Position numbers and translations under genes: made by a program. Shown here piece by piece: positions 24,898 through 31,724 of a stretch of 36,406 bases of DNA (positions are counted from its first letter, which is position 1; each line of letters begins with the position of its first letter). The stretch is from a virus. The notes beneath the pieces were generated by a model. That model did no database searches and was not told the DNA's origin. It saw nothing but the letters and a program-made list of their open reading frames with translations. Location: positions 1-36,406 of IMG/VR virus record IMGVR_UViG_3300040801_003161. One strand, written 5' to 3'.

Positions 24898-25800
24898 CTA
24901 GTATTCAATTTTCAAATGGTCAATATTACCGGACTTAATATTATCCAGCACCGATTGCGCTTGCTCTTGGTCAAGGCCACAGAAAAAGGTTAAGCCAAAC
25001 AAAACATCGGCATGGATTGCGCTTTGATGGTTTGGGTCTTGTTTCTTAAGAGCCACCTCTTTGGCGACCCTTTCTTTTTCTAGGATTTCCCGGCGCTTAA
25101 GTTCCTCTTGTTTTTGCCGAGCCTTTTCAAGTTCATCCTCGCGCATTCTTTGGAGTTCCCTTTGGGCTTCGATAGCCTCTAGCTCTTCAGGGCTTGCTAG
25201 TTTTTCAGCGCCTGATTCTTTTTGCTCTTCTTTTTTGAGCAAATCTTGCATTTTTTTAAGCTCTTCAGCGCCCTTGCGTTTGACCTCTTCCTTTGCTTGC
25301 TCGATTGCTTTTTCTTTTTCGGCTTGGGCTTTGGCAGCTTCCTCTTTTCTAATTTGTTCGCGCAGTTGCTCTTCGCGTTCCTTGGCAGCGCGTTCCTCGG
25401 CTGCACGGCGCTTGGCTTCCTCGGCCTCTTGTATCTTACGCTGACGCTCAGCTTCGATTGCTTTTTCCTTTTCCTCAAATTCGGTTAAAGGTTGGCGAAT
25501 TCTATCGCGTAAGCCGTCTAAGAATTCCCGGGCTTGCTTGCGGTTAGCGTCGACTATTTTAGGGAGCTTTTTAAGCTCGGCTGCTACGTCTTTGCCGTGG
25601 TTATCGATGTAGGTCTTGGTGCGAGCTATTTTGTAAGCAAGAGAGGATATTTCTTTCCTTTCCTTTTCGGTCTCGGCGGTAAGCGCTGGATATTCGTTAA
25701 CTATAGCCTCAACCTTGGTTAATATGCCATCTAAGCTGTTAGGCTTGGTGAATAGATCCATCAAATTGGATTGTTCTATGGTTATTAATTCGTTAGCCAT
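24898..25800 (-). CDS. Coiled-coil protein
   Basis: The 300-residue protein has an N-terminal helical region (about 1-110, with LDGILTKVEAIVNEYPALTA and AREFLDGLRDRIRQPLTEFE), a very long Glu/Lys/Arg/Ala coiled coil (about 110-250), and a C-terminal FGLTFFCGLDQEQAQSVLDN segment. The layout matches phage proteins often left as hypothetical or annotated TolA-like because of the coiled coil. A role in early DNA metabolism is guessed only from its position near the SPFH, SSB and HD genes. Confidence 0.6.
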   Translation of the reverse strand: MANELITIEQSNLMDLFTKPNSLDGILTKVEAIVNEYPALTAETEKERKEISSLAYKIARTKTYIDNHGKDVAAELKKLPKIVDANRKQAREFLDGLRDRIRQPLTEFEEKEKAIEAERQRKIQEAEEAKRRAAEERAAKEREEQLREQIRKEEAAKAQAEKEKAIEQAKEEVKRKGAEELKKMQDLLKKEEQKESGAEKLASPEELEAIEAQRELQRMREDELEKARQKQEELKRREILEKERVAKEVALKKQDPNHQSAIHADVLFGLTFFCGLDQEQAQSVLDNIKSGNIDHLKIEY

Positions 25801-26168
25801 CAGTGGTATTCCCCTTTGCAGGTTGGCGATGCAGCATCATAATCAAATAAGCTGTCTTTTTCGTTTATTTCGTTAGGATTGCCAAACTCTCTCATGGCTT
25901 GCTTTATTAACTTATTTATTTCTTGATCTGTTTTTCCTTCAAGCGCCTCAAAGCCAGACTCCTTAGCAAACAAAACAAGCGCACCAAGGTTAGTGCTTGC
26001 ATATTCTAAGCGCTTGGCAGTTTCGTTTATTATTTCATGGCAAACTTGCAAAATTTGACCTATATCAGGCTCGGTTCCTATTGTTGAAACTTTGAGGGCT
26101 TTGGCTAAGACCTTAACGACATCCTCCAAATTACCCTCAAGTATTACACCTCTTTTAACTTTTTTCAT
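25800..26168 (-). CDS. Hypothetical protein
   Basis: The 122-residue helical, mostly acidic protein starts MKKVKRGVILEGNLEDVVK. Its stop overlaps the start of the coiled-coil gene by 1 base. The AAAGGTG ribosome-binding site is inside a hairpin (26171-26195), so expression may be tuned by RNA structure. No family is recognised. Confidence 0.55.
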   Translation of the reverse strand: MKKVKRGVILEGNLEDVVKVLAKALKVSTIGTEPDIGQILQVCHEIINETAKRLEYASTNLGALVLFAKESGFEALEGKTDQEINKLIKQAMREFGNPNEINEKDSLFDYDAASPTCKGEYH

Positions 26169-26170
26169 TG

Positions 26171-26195
26171 CAGCACCTTTGCTTAAAATGTGCTG
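26171..26195 (-). promoter_or_regulatory. Hairpin that can cover a ribosome-binding site
   Basis: CAGCAC and GTGCTG form a 6-bp stem directly before the ATG at 26168. The right half of the stem in the mRNA overlaps the GGTG of the ribosome-binding site. The 37-bp gap between the SPFH and downstream genes consists mainly of this hairpin. Confidence 0.5.
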
Positions 26196-26205
26196 TAATT
26201 CTAGC

Positions 26206-27009
26206 TCAATTTGATGGCAATATCAAAGGCAAAGAGCCTGTGTCTTTGTTGCCTATAATTATTACTTTGCTATTGGGGGACTTGGCTAGTATTTCGGTGG
26301 CCTCGATTCCTTTCCAAGCCAAAAGCTCGCGGTCAATTCCTTTTTTGACTATCTCTTGGAATTTTTGAATGCCCTCAGCCTCGATGCGTTTTCTATCGGC
26401 CTCTAAGCGCTCCCTTTGCAGCCTAAACTTCATGGCTTGCGCTTCCTGCTGTTGCGCCTGCTTTAATTCTATAGCCTTCCTTAAGCTTTCAGGGGGGAGG
26501 ACTTCCTTAAGCATTACCGATTCGATAATAACGCCCCTAGGGTTTAATTCGCGCTCTAAGGCAACCTGTATTTTCCCGGCTATTTCGTTTCTTGAGGCTG
26601 AAAAGAATTGATCGCTAGTATAATCGCTGGTCACTTCCCTTATACAAGAGCGTATGTGAGGCTCTACAAGCTTATCGAAAAAGCCTGTGCCAACGGTGTT
26701 ATAGATATCACCTGCTTTGTTTTTATCTAGGTGGTAATTAACCGAGGTCTTAAGCGTTAGGTTAAGCATCTCTTTTGAGGGAATTGTTCCAACCTCGTCG
26801 GCTTTTTGGGTTCTAAGATCAAGCTTAACAACGTTTGCAAATGGGTTAAGCATATGAAAACCTGACTCAAGATAGCCCGGCTGTACCTTTCCGAATAAAA
26901 CCGGAATGCCTACAAAGCCCGTGGAGATGGTTGATATTGAACAAAACAAAAGAAAAAGCGCGAATATAATCGCGCCAATCGCTGAATAAAACTTAATTTC
27001 TGAATGCAT
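26206..27009 (-). CDS. SPFH/band-7 (prohibitin-like) membrane protein
   Basis: The 267-residue protein has an N-terminal transmembrane helix (about residues 8-28), then an SPFH domain (GFVGIPVLFGKVQPGYLESGFHMLNPF, LTLKTSVNYHL, RSCIREVTSDYTSDQ, ELNPRGVIIESVMLKEVLPPE), and then a coiled coil (about 180-225). Family members form large ring-like membrane cages that scaffold proteases and protect the envelope. A phage copy may protect the membrane or act against host proteolysis such as HflKC/FtsH, but that is inference. AAGGAAG precedes the ATG. Confidence 0.85.
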   Translation of the reverse strand: MHSEIKFYSAIGAIIFALFLLFCSISTISTGFVGIPVLFGKVQPGYLESGFHMLNPFANVVKLDLRTQKADEVGTIPSKEMLNLTLKTSVNYHLDKNKAGDIYNTVGTGFFDKLVEPHIRSCIREVTSDYTSDQFFSASRNEIAGKIQVALERELNPRGVIIESVMLKEVLPPESLRKAIELKQAQQQEAQAMKFRLQRERLEADRKRIEAEGIQKFQEIVKKGIDRELLAWKGIEATEILAKSPNSKVIIIGNKDTGSLPLILPSN

Positions 27010-27039
27010 AAAACTTCCTTATTGTAAATTCCCGTCCTG

Positions 27040-27060
27040 CCTAAAAAGGACATTTTTAGG
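27040..27060. terminator. Hairpin with A/T tracts
   Basis: CCTAAAAA and TTTTTAGG form an 8-bp stem around a 5-nt loop. The run of A and T on opposite arms is typical of bidirectional terminators. It lies in the 139-bp gap between the small gene at 27149 and the SPFH gene. Confidence 0.5.
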
Positions 27061-27089
27061 GTTAAAGCGAATTAGTTTTTATTAAAGGC

Positions 27090-27124
27090 GGAGCCGTGCA
27101 ATTTGAAGGTTAAGACACGGCTCC
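27090..27124 (-). terminator. GC-rich hairpin before the SPFH gene
   Basis: GGAGCCGTG and CACGGCTCC form a perfect 9-bp stem with a 17-nt loop. It follows the stop of the small gene at 27149 in the leftward direction. The T-run that should follow is weak, so termination may be partial. It is a second hairpin in the same gap. Confidence 0.5.
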
Positions 27125-27148
27125 TATCGGTAGCGGAGAGCAACCGAA

Positions 27149-27322
27149 TCAGTTAAAAAGCTTTAGTAATTGCTCTTTGTAATGCGCTAATACCCTTTTT
27201 TTATTAATTTCTTTTTGATTGGGATTTCTGTTTCGCTGGCCATTGTATTTTCTATCCAGCGCTTTTTGCAAGTCCGCCCAGATTTGCTCGGCGGTTCTTT
27301 CTTCGCGTTTATAAGTATTCAT
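27149..27322 (-). CDS. Small basic hypothetical protein
   Basis: The 57-residue gene is supported by a strong ribosome-binding site (GGAGGA about 7-12 nt before its ATG) and by a 14-bp overlap with the preceding gene. The protein is basic and helical, with YKREERTAEQIWADLQKALD and QRNRNPNQKEINKKR, which suggests nucleic-acid contact. No family is recognised. Confidence 0.5.
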   Translation of the reverse strand: MNTYKREERTAEQIWADLQKALDRKYNGQRNRNPNQKEINKKRVLAHYKEQLLKLFN

Positions 27323-27659
27323 GGCTTTCGTCCTCCGTTAATTCTATGCCCCAGTGCTCTTCAAGCCAGCAGTCTAAGGGCAACAAATGCGAATCAGGGA
27401 TATAATCCTCGTTTTGTATTCCGCGCATAAATTCGGCGTAAATAATAGCTAGCAATTGAAGCAAAGCCTGTCTATGGGTTAAGTCATCCCGGCTAAAGCC
27501 CCATCGGCCTTGAAACAATTGCTGCGAACCTGTTACCGCGTAAAGTACGAATTCAAAGTTAGACGTGCCAAGGATGTGATATTCTATTATTTTAAGCCCG
27601 ATATCCTTACCTCTAATTATCGCGTACTCCTCTTTTTGTATTTGCTCGATTGTTTTCAT
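27309..27659 (-). CDS. Hypothetical protein, paralogue of the 27709 product
   Basis: The 116-residue protein has a beta-rich first half and a C-terminal half with the pattern W-x-FS...L...A...L-x-I...E...ED-x-P-x-S...D-x-W...WGI-x-L. The same pattern occurs in the next upstream gene (27709-28032), so the two are paralogues. Both begin after GGAGAGCAAC-ATG-AAA. No known family is recognised; the last segment contains a DCWLEEHWGIEL run. A GC-rich hairpin lies between the two genes. Confidence 0.65.
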   Translation of the reverse strand: MKTIEQIQKEEYAIIRGKDIGLKIIEYHILGTSNFEFVLYAVTGSQQLFQGRWGFSRDDLTHRQALLQLLAIIYAEFMRGIQNEDYIPDSHLLPLDCWLEEHWGIELTEDESHEYL

Positions 27660-27674
27660 GTTGCTCTCCTATTT

Positions 27675-27696
27675 GAGGGGGAACCTTCGCCCCCTC
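27675..27696. terminator. Hairpin between paralogous genes
   Basis: GAGGGGG and CCCCCTC form a 7-bp stem with an 8-nt loop, between the stop of 27709 and the start of 27659. The leftward transcript has no T-run after it, so it may slow transcription or affect mRNA decay more than terminate. Confidence 0.5.
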
Positions 27697-27708
27697 TTGT
27701 TTAAAAAA

Positions 27709-28032
27709 TTATAACCAAATACCCCAAGCATCAAACCAATCGTACCTGTCGTATTTAATAAATTCACTAGCAGGAACGCCATCGGAAAGTTCTTTTTCCA
27801 TGTTTTCTTGGTACTCTTTGAATTTAATATCAAGCACCTCGTTAATTGCGTCCTCAACTCCTAATCTTGATTTACTAAAAGACCAAACGTCCTCAAGCTT
27901 GCAATAATAGCCATAATATCTGAGGTGGTATAAGTCAGCCTCAACTTTCACTATTTCAATCTTACAGGGGGTGTTTTTCATGTGTTGCTCATAAACAACT
28001 TGGTTACTTTCAATTTTTCTTAATGCTTTCAT
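27709..28032 (-). CDS. Hypothetical protein, paralogue of the 27309 product
   Basis: The 107-residue protein is the first of two tandem paralogues. Its C-terminal half (DVWSFSKSRLGVEDAIN, then LDIKFKEYQEN, SDGVPASEFIKYDRYDWFDAWGIWL) matches the neighbouring product in order and in several Trp/Asp positions. It starts at ATG 28032, after GGAGAGCAAC, with a strong promoter upstream. It heads the leftward operon, so it is probably an early protein. Function unknown. Confidence 0.65.
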   Translation of the reverse strand: MKALRKIESNQVVYEQHMKNTPCKIEIVKVEADLYHLRYYGYYCKLEDVWSFSKSRLGVEDAINEVLDIKFKEYQENMEKELSDGVPASEFIKYDRYDWFDAWGIWL

Positions 28033-28073
28033 GTTGCTCTCCTAAAATTGTACTTTTCTTAACCTTCATTATA

Positions 28074-28102
28074 AGTATAGCATTGACCTAAGAATACATC
28101 AA
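28074..28102 (-). promoter_or_regulatory. Leftward promoter
   Basis: On the minus strand TTGATG, a 17-nt spacer and TATACT precede the 28032 gene. The bases around the -10 (TCAATGCTATA) are identical to those of the rightward promoter at 28188. A good sigma70-type match. Confidence 0.7.
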
Positions 28103-28128
28103 GTTTTTGTCAAAGTATTTTGAGAGAG

Positions 28129-28141
28129 AATTGTAACAATT
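28129..28141. promoter_or_regulatory. Palindromic operator candidate
   Basis: AATTGTAACAATT is a 13-bp palindrome between the two divergent promoters. A related GTGTAACAT follows. It could be an operator that controls both promoters. Confidence 0.4.
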
Positions 28142-28187
28142 GTGTAACATTTGACCACCCCACTATTAACTTATTTTTGATATAAAT

Positions 28188-28216
28188 TTGCTGCTTTTTT
28201 AAATCAATGCTATAAT
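28188..28216 (+). promoter_or_regulatory. Rightward promoter for the zinc-ribbon gene
   Basis: TTGCTG, a 17-nt spacer and a consensus TATAAT lie about 30 bp before the ATG at 28245, followed by the ribosome-binding site CAGGAGAG. This isolated gene on the opposite strand therefore has its own promoter. Confidence 0.75.
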
Positions 28217-28244
28217 TGAGCTGAATTTAAACAGGAGAGCAATC

Positions 28245-28763
28245 ATGAAAGACTACAATTTCTCAATTCTTAAATACCAACGCTTTGATGACGACCTTAT
28301 TCTTGATGCTGAAATTGCCTACAAAAGCGATATTGACGGCGGTTTAGATGTTAAGCGTTGTGAATACCACGCTCAAGTTTCCGATGGCGGTTACGATATT
28401 AAACAGATGAATTTTCAAACAGGTGCGCTTGATAAAATTGGCTTTGTTAAAATCGAATTACCTGCAACCAACGAAACTATAATCAAGCATATTGCGCAAA
28501 CGGCCTATCAAAAGCTCCAAGGCTTTGATGCTCAAGTTTATATACTAGACCCCGGCGACCATGTTATATGCGACCACTGTAACGAGGACTATTCAACATC
28601 AAACATGGAGGGTGGCGTTATATTTCAATCAAAAGCCTACTGCCCTCAATGCGCCCCTGCCCTATTGGAAGACGTTAGGCGTTTTGGTGAGGAGCGCTTT
28701 GTTCGCGCTGTTTGTCCTGATGGAACTACGTTTAAACAATTCGTTTTAGACAACCGGGGTTAA
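28245..28763 (+). CDS. Zn-ribbon hypothetical protein, isolated on the plus strand
   Basis: The 172-residue protein has two CxxC pairs, CDHC and CPQC (about residues 107 and 133), that could form a zinc ribbon, and a beta-rich N-terminal half. It is the only rightward gene in a long leftward block, with its own strong promoter, and its end overlaps the end of the SSB gene by 4 bp. This layout is typical of a moron, an extra gene expressed independently. It has no known family. Confidence 0.65.
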   Translation: MKDYNFSILKYQRFDDDLILDAEIAYKSDIDGGLDVKRCEYHAQVSDGGYDIKQMNFQTGALDKIGFVKIELPATNETIIKHIAQTAYQKLQGFDAQVYILDPGDHVICDHCNEDYSTSNMEGGVIFQSKAYCPQCAPALLEDVRRFGEERFVRAVCPDGTTFKQFVLDNRG

Positions 28764-29185
28764 AAGGGAGGCGCGTCGTTTTCTGGCATTGAATATTCAA
28801 AAGCGGTGCGGTCAACCTCTTGGCTTTGGGGTTGGCCTTGCCCTTGCTCTGTATTACCGGAGGATAACAAAATAAAATCTTTGATTGTTATCTTGGTAAT
28901 ATAACGCTTAATACCATCCTTTTCATAATCTTGATAATCAAGCGAACCCTCTATATATATTTTTTTCCCTTTTTCGCAATACGTGCCAATAAGCTCTGCT
29001 ACTTTGCCAAAAGCCGTGCATTGATGCCAGCTTGTTTTTTGGCGGTCTTCGCCTGTTCGCTTATCTTTAAATTTAACGTTAGTGGCCACCGATATGTTAG
29101 CGATCTGATTGCCGTTTGGGGTATAGCGTATCTCAGGGTCTTTTCCAATAACGCCTACCAATATGACCTTATTTATTCCTTTCAT
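28760..29185 (-). CDS. ssb: Single-stranded DNA-binding protein
   Basis: The encoded protein has 141 residues. The start is taken at MKGINKVILVGVIGKDPEIRY (ATG at 29185), the standard SSB beginning, rather than at an upstream ATG. The OB-fold continues with ISVATNVKFKDKRTGEDRQKTSWHQCTAFGK and ends near ITIKDFILL. The C-terminus is a Gln-rich linker and an acidic tip ending DAPPF, which in SSBs binds replication and repair partners. It protects single-stranded DNA during replication and recombination, and lies beside the nuclease and initiator genes. Confidence 0.9.
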   Translation of the reverse strand: MKGINKVILVGVIGKDPEIRYTPNGNQIANISVATNVKFKDKRTGEDRQKTSWHQCTAFGKVAELIGTYCEKGKKIYIEGSLDYQDYEKDGIKRYITKITIKDFILLSSGNTEQGQGQPQSQEVDRTAFEYSMPENDAPPF

Positions 29186-29672
29186 TGTGTGGCTTCCATG
29201 CGTAGCGGTGATTTTCCCAAGTAAAGTTATAGTCGCAATTATCCATATTGTTAAAATGGGAAGCGCCAAAAGCGCGGACTGCAAAGTACATCTTAGCGCT
29301 TGTAATACCGGAAACGCCCTCTTTGACTAACGCGCTATAAAAGACCTCATCCGCCCATTGCCGTGAAATTCCGTCAGGGCAGCGGTATAGGAAGTCGTGC
29401 AAAATGGCAGGGTAAACAAGTCGTGTGTCTTGGGGTGCTAACCAAGGCCAGAGGTATTTGGGGATTGAAGCTAGGTCGGTTGTAAACTCGGGGTCAACGG
29501 TTAAACGCTTGCCATCTATTAAAACATCAAGCTTTGAGCAGGTATCATAATCAAAGCCTGTCATTGGCTTAATACACGGTCTTGATAGCCATTGAATATC
29601 GTGGTCTTTATGACCCTGACACGCACTTAGCGAAAACGCCAAGGCGAGTGGGATTAGCGTCCTTGTTTTCAT
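29169..29672 (-). CDS. DUF1353 lipoprotein
   Basis: The 167-residue protein begins with a signal peptide and lipobox LSAC (lipidated Cys at residue 18), so it should be anchored in the envelope. The rest matches DUF1353: LTVDPEFTTDLASIPKYLWPWL, then YPAILHDFLYRC and a C-terminal FGASHF segment. The family is common in phages, often near endolysin or tail genes, and its activity is not established. It overlaps the VRR-NUC gene by 65 bp in another frame and the SSB start by 17 bp. Superinfection exclusion or a cell-wall role is possible. Confidence 0.8.
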   Translation of the reverse strand: MKTRTLIPLALAFSLSACQGHKDHDIQWLSRPCIKPMTGFDYDTCSKLDVLIDGKRLTVDPEFTTDLASIPKYLWPWLAPQDTRLVYPAILHDFLYRCPDGISRQWADEVFYSALVKEGVSGITSAKMYFAVRAFGASHFNNMDNCDYNFTWENHRYAWKPHNERNK

Positions 29673-30096
29673 TTAACGTTCCTTGTAAATAATCTTTTAT
29701 CGTTTGGATGGCATCCGTTGCCCCCTTGCAAACTTTGGCATAATAGCCTTCATTGTTCAAGGCTTCGACCCACGCTTTTTGTTCTTTGGTTGGATAGCCC
29801 CAATTTCCGGTGTAAGGGCTTTTTGCTTTGAGCTCAATTCTTAAGCCGTGATAGCCGTGTTTTGGCTTGTCAACGTAGATATCTAATACCCCACGCCTTT
29901 TCCCTAGGGCTTTCAAGACTTCGCCTTCCTGTGGCCTTACCTTAACCTCGTTCATGGTTGCAAAGCTTAGGTGCTTGATTTCAGGCGTTAGGTTAATAAA
30001 ATCAAATACCTCTTTTTGTTCGCCTTCCTCAGCTTTCAAAGCCCTATAAAGGCGTTTTGTTCTTATTCCAAAAGCTTGCTTTTTTCTGTAAACCAT
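29608..30096 (-). CDS. VRR-NUC domain nuclease
   Basis: The 162-residue protein has a VRR-NUC-like domain at about residues 26-140: EGEQKEVFDFINLTPEIKHL, then GKRRGVLDIYVDKPKHGYHGLRIELKA (acidic and Lys residues of the nuclease core, D-x-Y and E-x-K), then LSP-like and EALNNEGYYAKVCKG. In phages this fold commonly acts as a Holliday junction or branched-DNA nuclease. It sits beside the initiator and SSB genes. The last 20 residues overlap the DUF1353 gene. Confidence 0.8.
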   Translation of the reverse strand: MVYRKKQAFGIRTKRLYRALKAEEGEQKEVFDFINLTPEIKHLSFATMNEVKVRPQEGEVLKALGKRRGVLDIYVDKPKHGYHGLRIELKAKSPYTGNWGYPTKEQKAWVEALNNEGYYAKVCKGATDAIQTIKDYLQGTLNENKDANPTRLGVFAKCVSGS

Positions 30097-30346
30097 CTTG
30101 GTAATTCCTTGTTATGTTTAGCAAGTGTCCGTTTGCAGCCTTACGGCCATAACTTTGAGCCTTAATTGAACCCTCATGCTTTTTAAGCTCTTCGCGCCAA
30201 AGGTTGGCATATTCAACCAAAGCGCCTGTCCACGATCCTTTGGGCAGTTGGCATAAGCTTTTTTCAATGAAGGTTATATCTTCCCTAAGTATATCAAGCC
30301 CTAACTTTTCCGCGTAAGGCAAGAATCTATCCCTGACAATGTGCAT
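30044..30346 (-). CDS. Hypothetical protein, possible replication partner
   Basis: The 100-residue basic, helical protein follows the O-like initiator with a 20-bp overlap and overlaps the nuclease by 53 bp. In lambda-like phages the gene after O often encodes a helicase loader or a replication factor, but this protein is shorter than P and has no clear motif. I leave the function open. Confidence 0.5.
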   Translation of the reverse strand: MHIVRDRFLPYAEKLGLDILREDITFIEKSLCQLPKGSWTGALVEYANLWREELKKHEGSIKAQSYGRKAANGHLLNITRNYQDGLQKKASFWNKNKTPL

Positions 30347-31289
30347 TTTGTAAGTTTCCCCTCCCTAGCATTCGCATAAGCTTAGAGCCGTATTCGCTAA
30401 AGCCTTGGGGTTTGTTTGTTTGTTTTCTTTTCTGACCAAAGGTTTGCATCTTTTCCCAGTGTGCTTTTTCGTTAGCCTTAAGCTGCGCTTGTTGCCTAGC
30501 TTCGATTTGCTTTCGTTCTTTTTCTTTGGCTTCCAAGTCAACAAACCCTGAAGGCTTCGACCATTCTCCGCAATTGTTTAATAATTTGCAAACAGCGTTA
30601 GCCTTATGCCGTATGGTTTTAATTTCAGGCTTGATAACCCGGTAATTAAACTCTATCTCCTTAAGCCACTGGTGTTGGCTAATGCGATCAAGAGGCCAAG
30701 TTTCTGGTTTGGTTTTTTTCTTGATTGTCTCTAATATTTGCTTGTCAGCTTCAAGAGAAAAAACAACAGGATCACCTTCGCTTATAGGTTCTAAAGGGGT
30801 GGGGTTTTCTTGATTGGGTTTTGATTCTTTTTTTGCTGTTGTTTTTTTATCTTCTAAAGACTTCGTCTTGTTTGTTCTTTGGGTGACCTCTGGTGTCACC
30901 TTGGGGGTGACCTCTGGTGTCATCCCCTCCTTTTTTTTCTTGGTGTTATCAGAGGCAATATAAGGCGTTTTAACCGTACCCCATATCCATTCCCCTTTGC
31001 TGTTTTTTTCCCGAGTAATGAGGTGCTTTTCCTTAAGTTTTTGGGCTATCCGCTTAACCGATCTGACTTTGATTTTAATTTGCTCGGCGAACCATTCATA
31101 ACTGAAATATGCCCTGCAGTTTTTGTTGGTTTCCATTTGGGCTATCTGCCCATAAAGCCTTAGATGGTTAATATTTAAATCGGGGTCGAAAAGAACGTGG
31201 AAGGGAATTAAGGCGCTAAAAGGGGTCGCTTTTTGACTAAAATTTCCGTTAAATTGGGTCAATTCGCTATGGATTGTTGCTGTTCTCAT
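30327..31289 (-). CDS. Replication initiator, lambda O-like
   Basis: The 320-residue protein has an N-terminal winged helix-turn-helix at about residues 40-108 (NINHLRLYGQIAQMETNK, SYEWFAEQIKIKVRSVKRIAQKLKEKHLI). A charged, disordered linker at about 115-185 contains TPEVTPKVTPEVTQ, and a conserved C-terminal part (about 195-320) follows. This is the layout of phage O-type initiators that bind iterons inside their own gene. The linker DNA does contain 18-bp iterons beside an A-rich stretch (30881-30922). SD GGAG precedes the ATG. Confidence 0.7.
   Translation of the reverse strand: MRTATIHSELTQFNGNFSQKATPFSALIPFHVLFDPDLNINHLRLYGQIAQMETNKNCRAYFSYEWFAEQIKIKVRSVKRIAQKLKEKHLITREKNSKGEWIWGTVKTPYIASDNTKKKKEGMTPEVTPKVTPEVTQRTNKTKSLEDKKTTAKKESKPNQENPTPLEPISEGDPVVFSLEADKQILETIKKKTKPETWPLDRISQHQWLKEIEFNYRVIKPEIKTIRHKANAVCKLLNNCGEWSKPSGFVDLEAKEKERKQIEARQQAQLKANEKAHWEKMQTFGQKRKQTNKPQGFSEYGSKLMRMLGRGNLQNAHCQG
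30881..30922. repeat. Two 18-bp iterons inside the initiator gene (origin)
   Basis: GGGTGACCTCTGGTGTCA occurs at 30881-30898 and 30905-30922, 24 bp apart. Each unit is itself a dyad (GGTGAC and GTCACC in the first). A degenerate third copy, related to the minus-strand GATAACACCA, lies near 30941-30950. On one side the minus strand is A-rich for about 90 bp (30790-30880). This is the lambda-type origin arrangement, iterons next to an AT-rich unwinding region within the linker of the O-like gene. Confidence 0.65.
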
Positions 31290-31315
31290 GATATAATATC
31301 TCCGTGATGTAGAGT

Positions 31316-31338
31316 TCCGTTTAGTAGAGTCAAGCGGA
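31316..31338. repeat. Inverted repeat before the initiator gene
   Basis: TCCGTTT and AAGCGGA form a 7-bp stem (one G-T pair) with a 9-nt loop. It lies about 30 bp before the ATG at 31289 and could be a leader hairpin or an operator. The region 31290-31384 has no other recognisable signal. Confidence 0.4.
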
Positions 31339-31384
31339 GGTCTCTGTTGTTACAAGCGCTTTAGATCGGGTCGTCAAACTTTCA

Positions 31385-31579
31385 CTATTGCGCGTTATTG
31401 TTATTTTTGTTGTAACGGATTGCGCCTATTACTAGGCCGAGGGCAAGATGCCCTTTCAATCTTTCAAAACTTCTTATTTTTACTTTGCGAAGCGTACCAA
31501 ATAGATTAACGCAAAATAATCTATTTGTCTCTGGCAGGTTAGTTTCTTGATTTGAATAAATATTTTTGATAGTGCTCAT
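31385..31579 (-). CDS. Small hypothetical protein
   Basis: The 64-residue ORF fills most of the 435-bp gap between the initiator gene and the 31725 gene. The protein is basic, with RLFCVNLFGTLRKVKIRSFERLKGHLALGLVIGA in the middle and an Asn-rich end. Its ribosome-binding site is weak (AAGG about 13 nt away). It may be real, but this is the least certain gene of the block. Confidence 0.35.
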   Translation of the reverse strand: MSTIKNIYSNQETNLPETNRLFCVNLFGTLRKVKIRSFERLKGHLALGLVIGAIRYNKNNNNAQ

Positions 31580-31618
31580 CTTTTTTGCCTTTTTTTATTA
31601 TTAATGGCTTGACAAAAG

Positions 31619-31686
31619 AGCAGCACTTGTAGACAATGACCTTGGAATTTGGGGTGGTGTCTTTGGTGGTGCTGCCCTTTTTTTTT
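31619..31686. terminator. Bidirectional terminator-like hairpin
   Basis: AGCAGCAC (31619-31626) and GTGCTGC (31669-31675) can pair across a 42-nt loop, with nine T after the right arm on the plus strand and TCTTTTGT after the left arm on the minus strand. It would end the leftward 31725 gene. A plus-strand TTGACA with a 17-nt spacer and GACAAT overlaps the left side (31609-31637). Confidence 0.45.
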
Positions 31687-31724
31687 ACCAAGCGATGATG
31701 CTAAATTTTCGCTAATAGATCAAG

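Noticed and set aside
25061-25488. Long rightward and alternative leftward ORFs in the coiled-coil gene
   Set aside because: They arise from the repetitive Glu/Lys-rich codons of the real gene and are Ser/Phe-rich or Lys-rich shadows.
31609-31637. Rightward promoter TTGACA-17-GACAAT
   Set aside because: The -35 is perfect, but there is no gene downstream on that strand and the transcript would run straight into a T-run within about 45 nt; kept only as a note.
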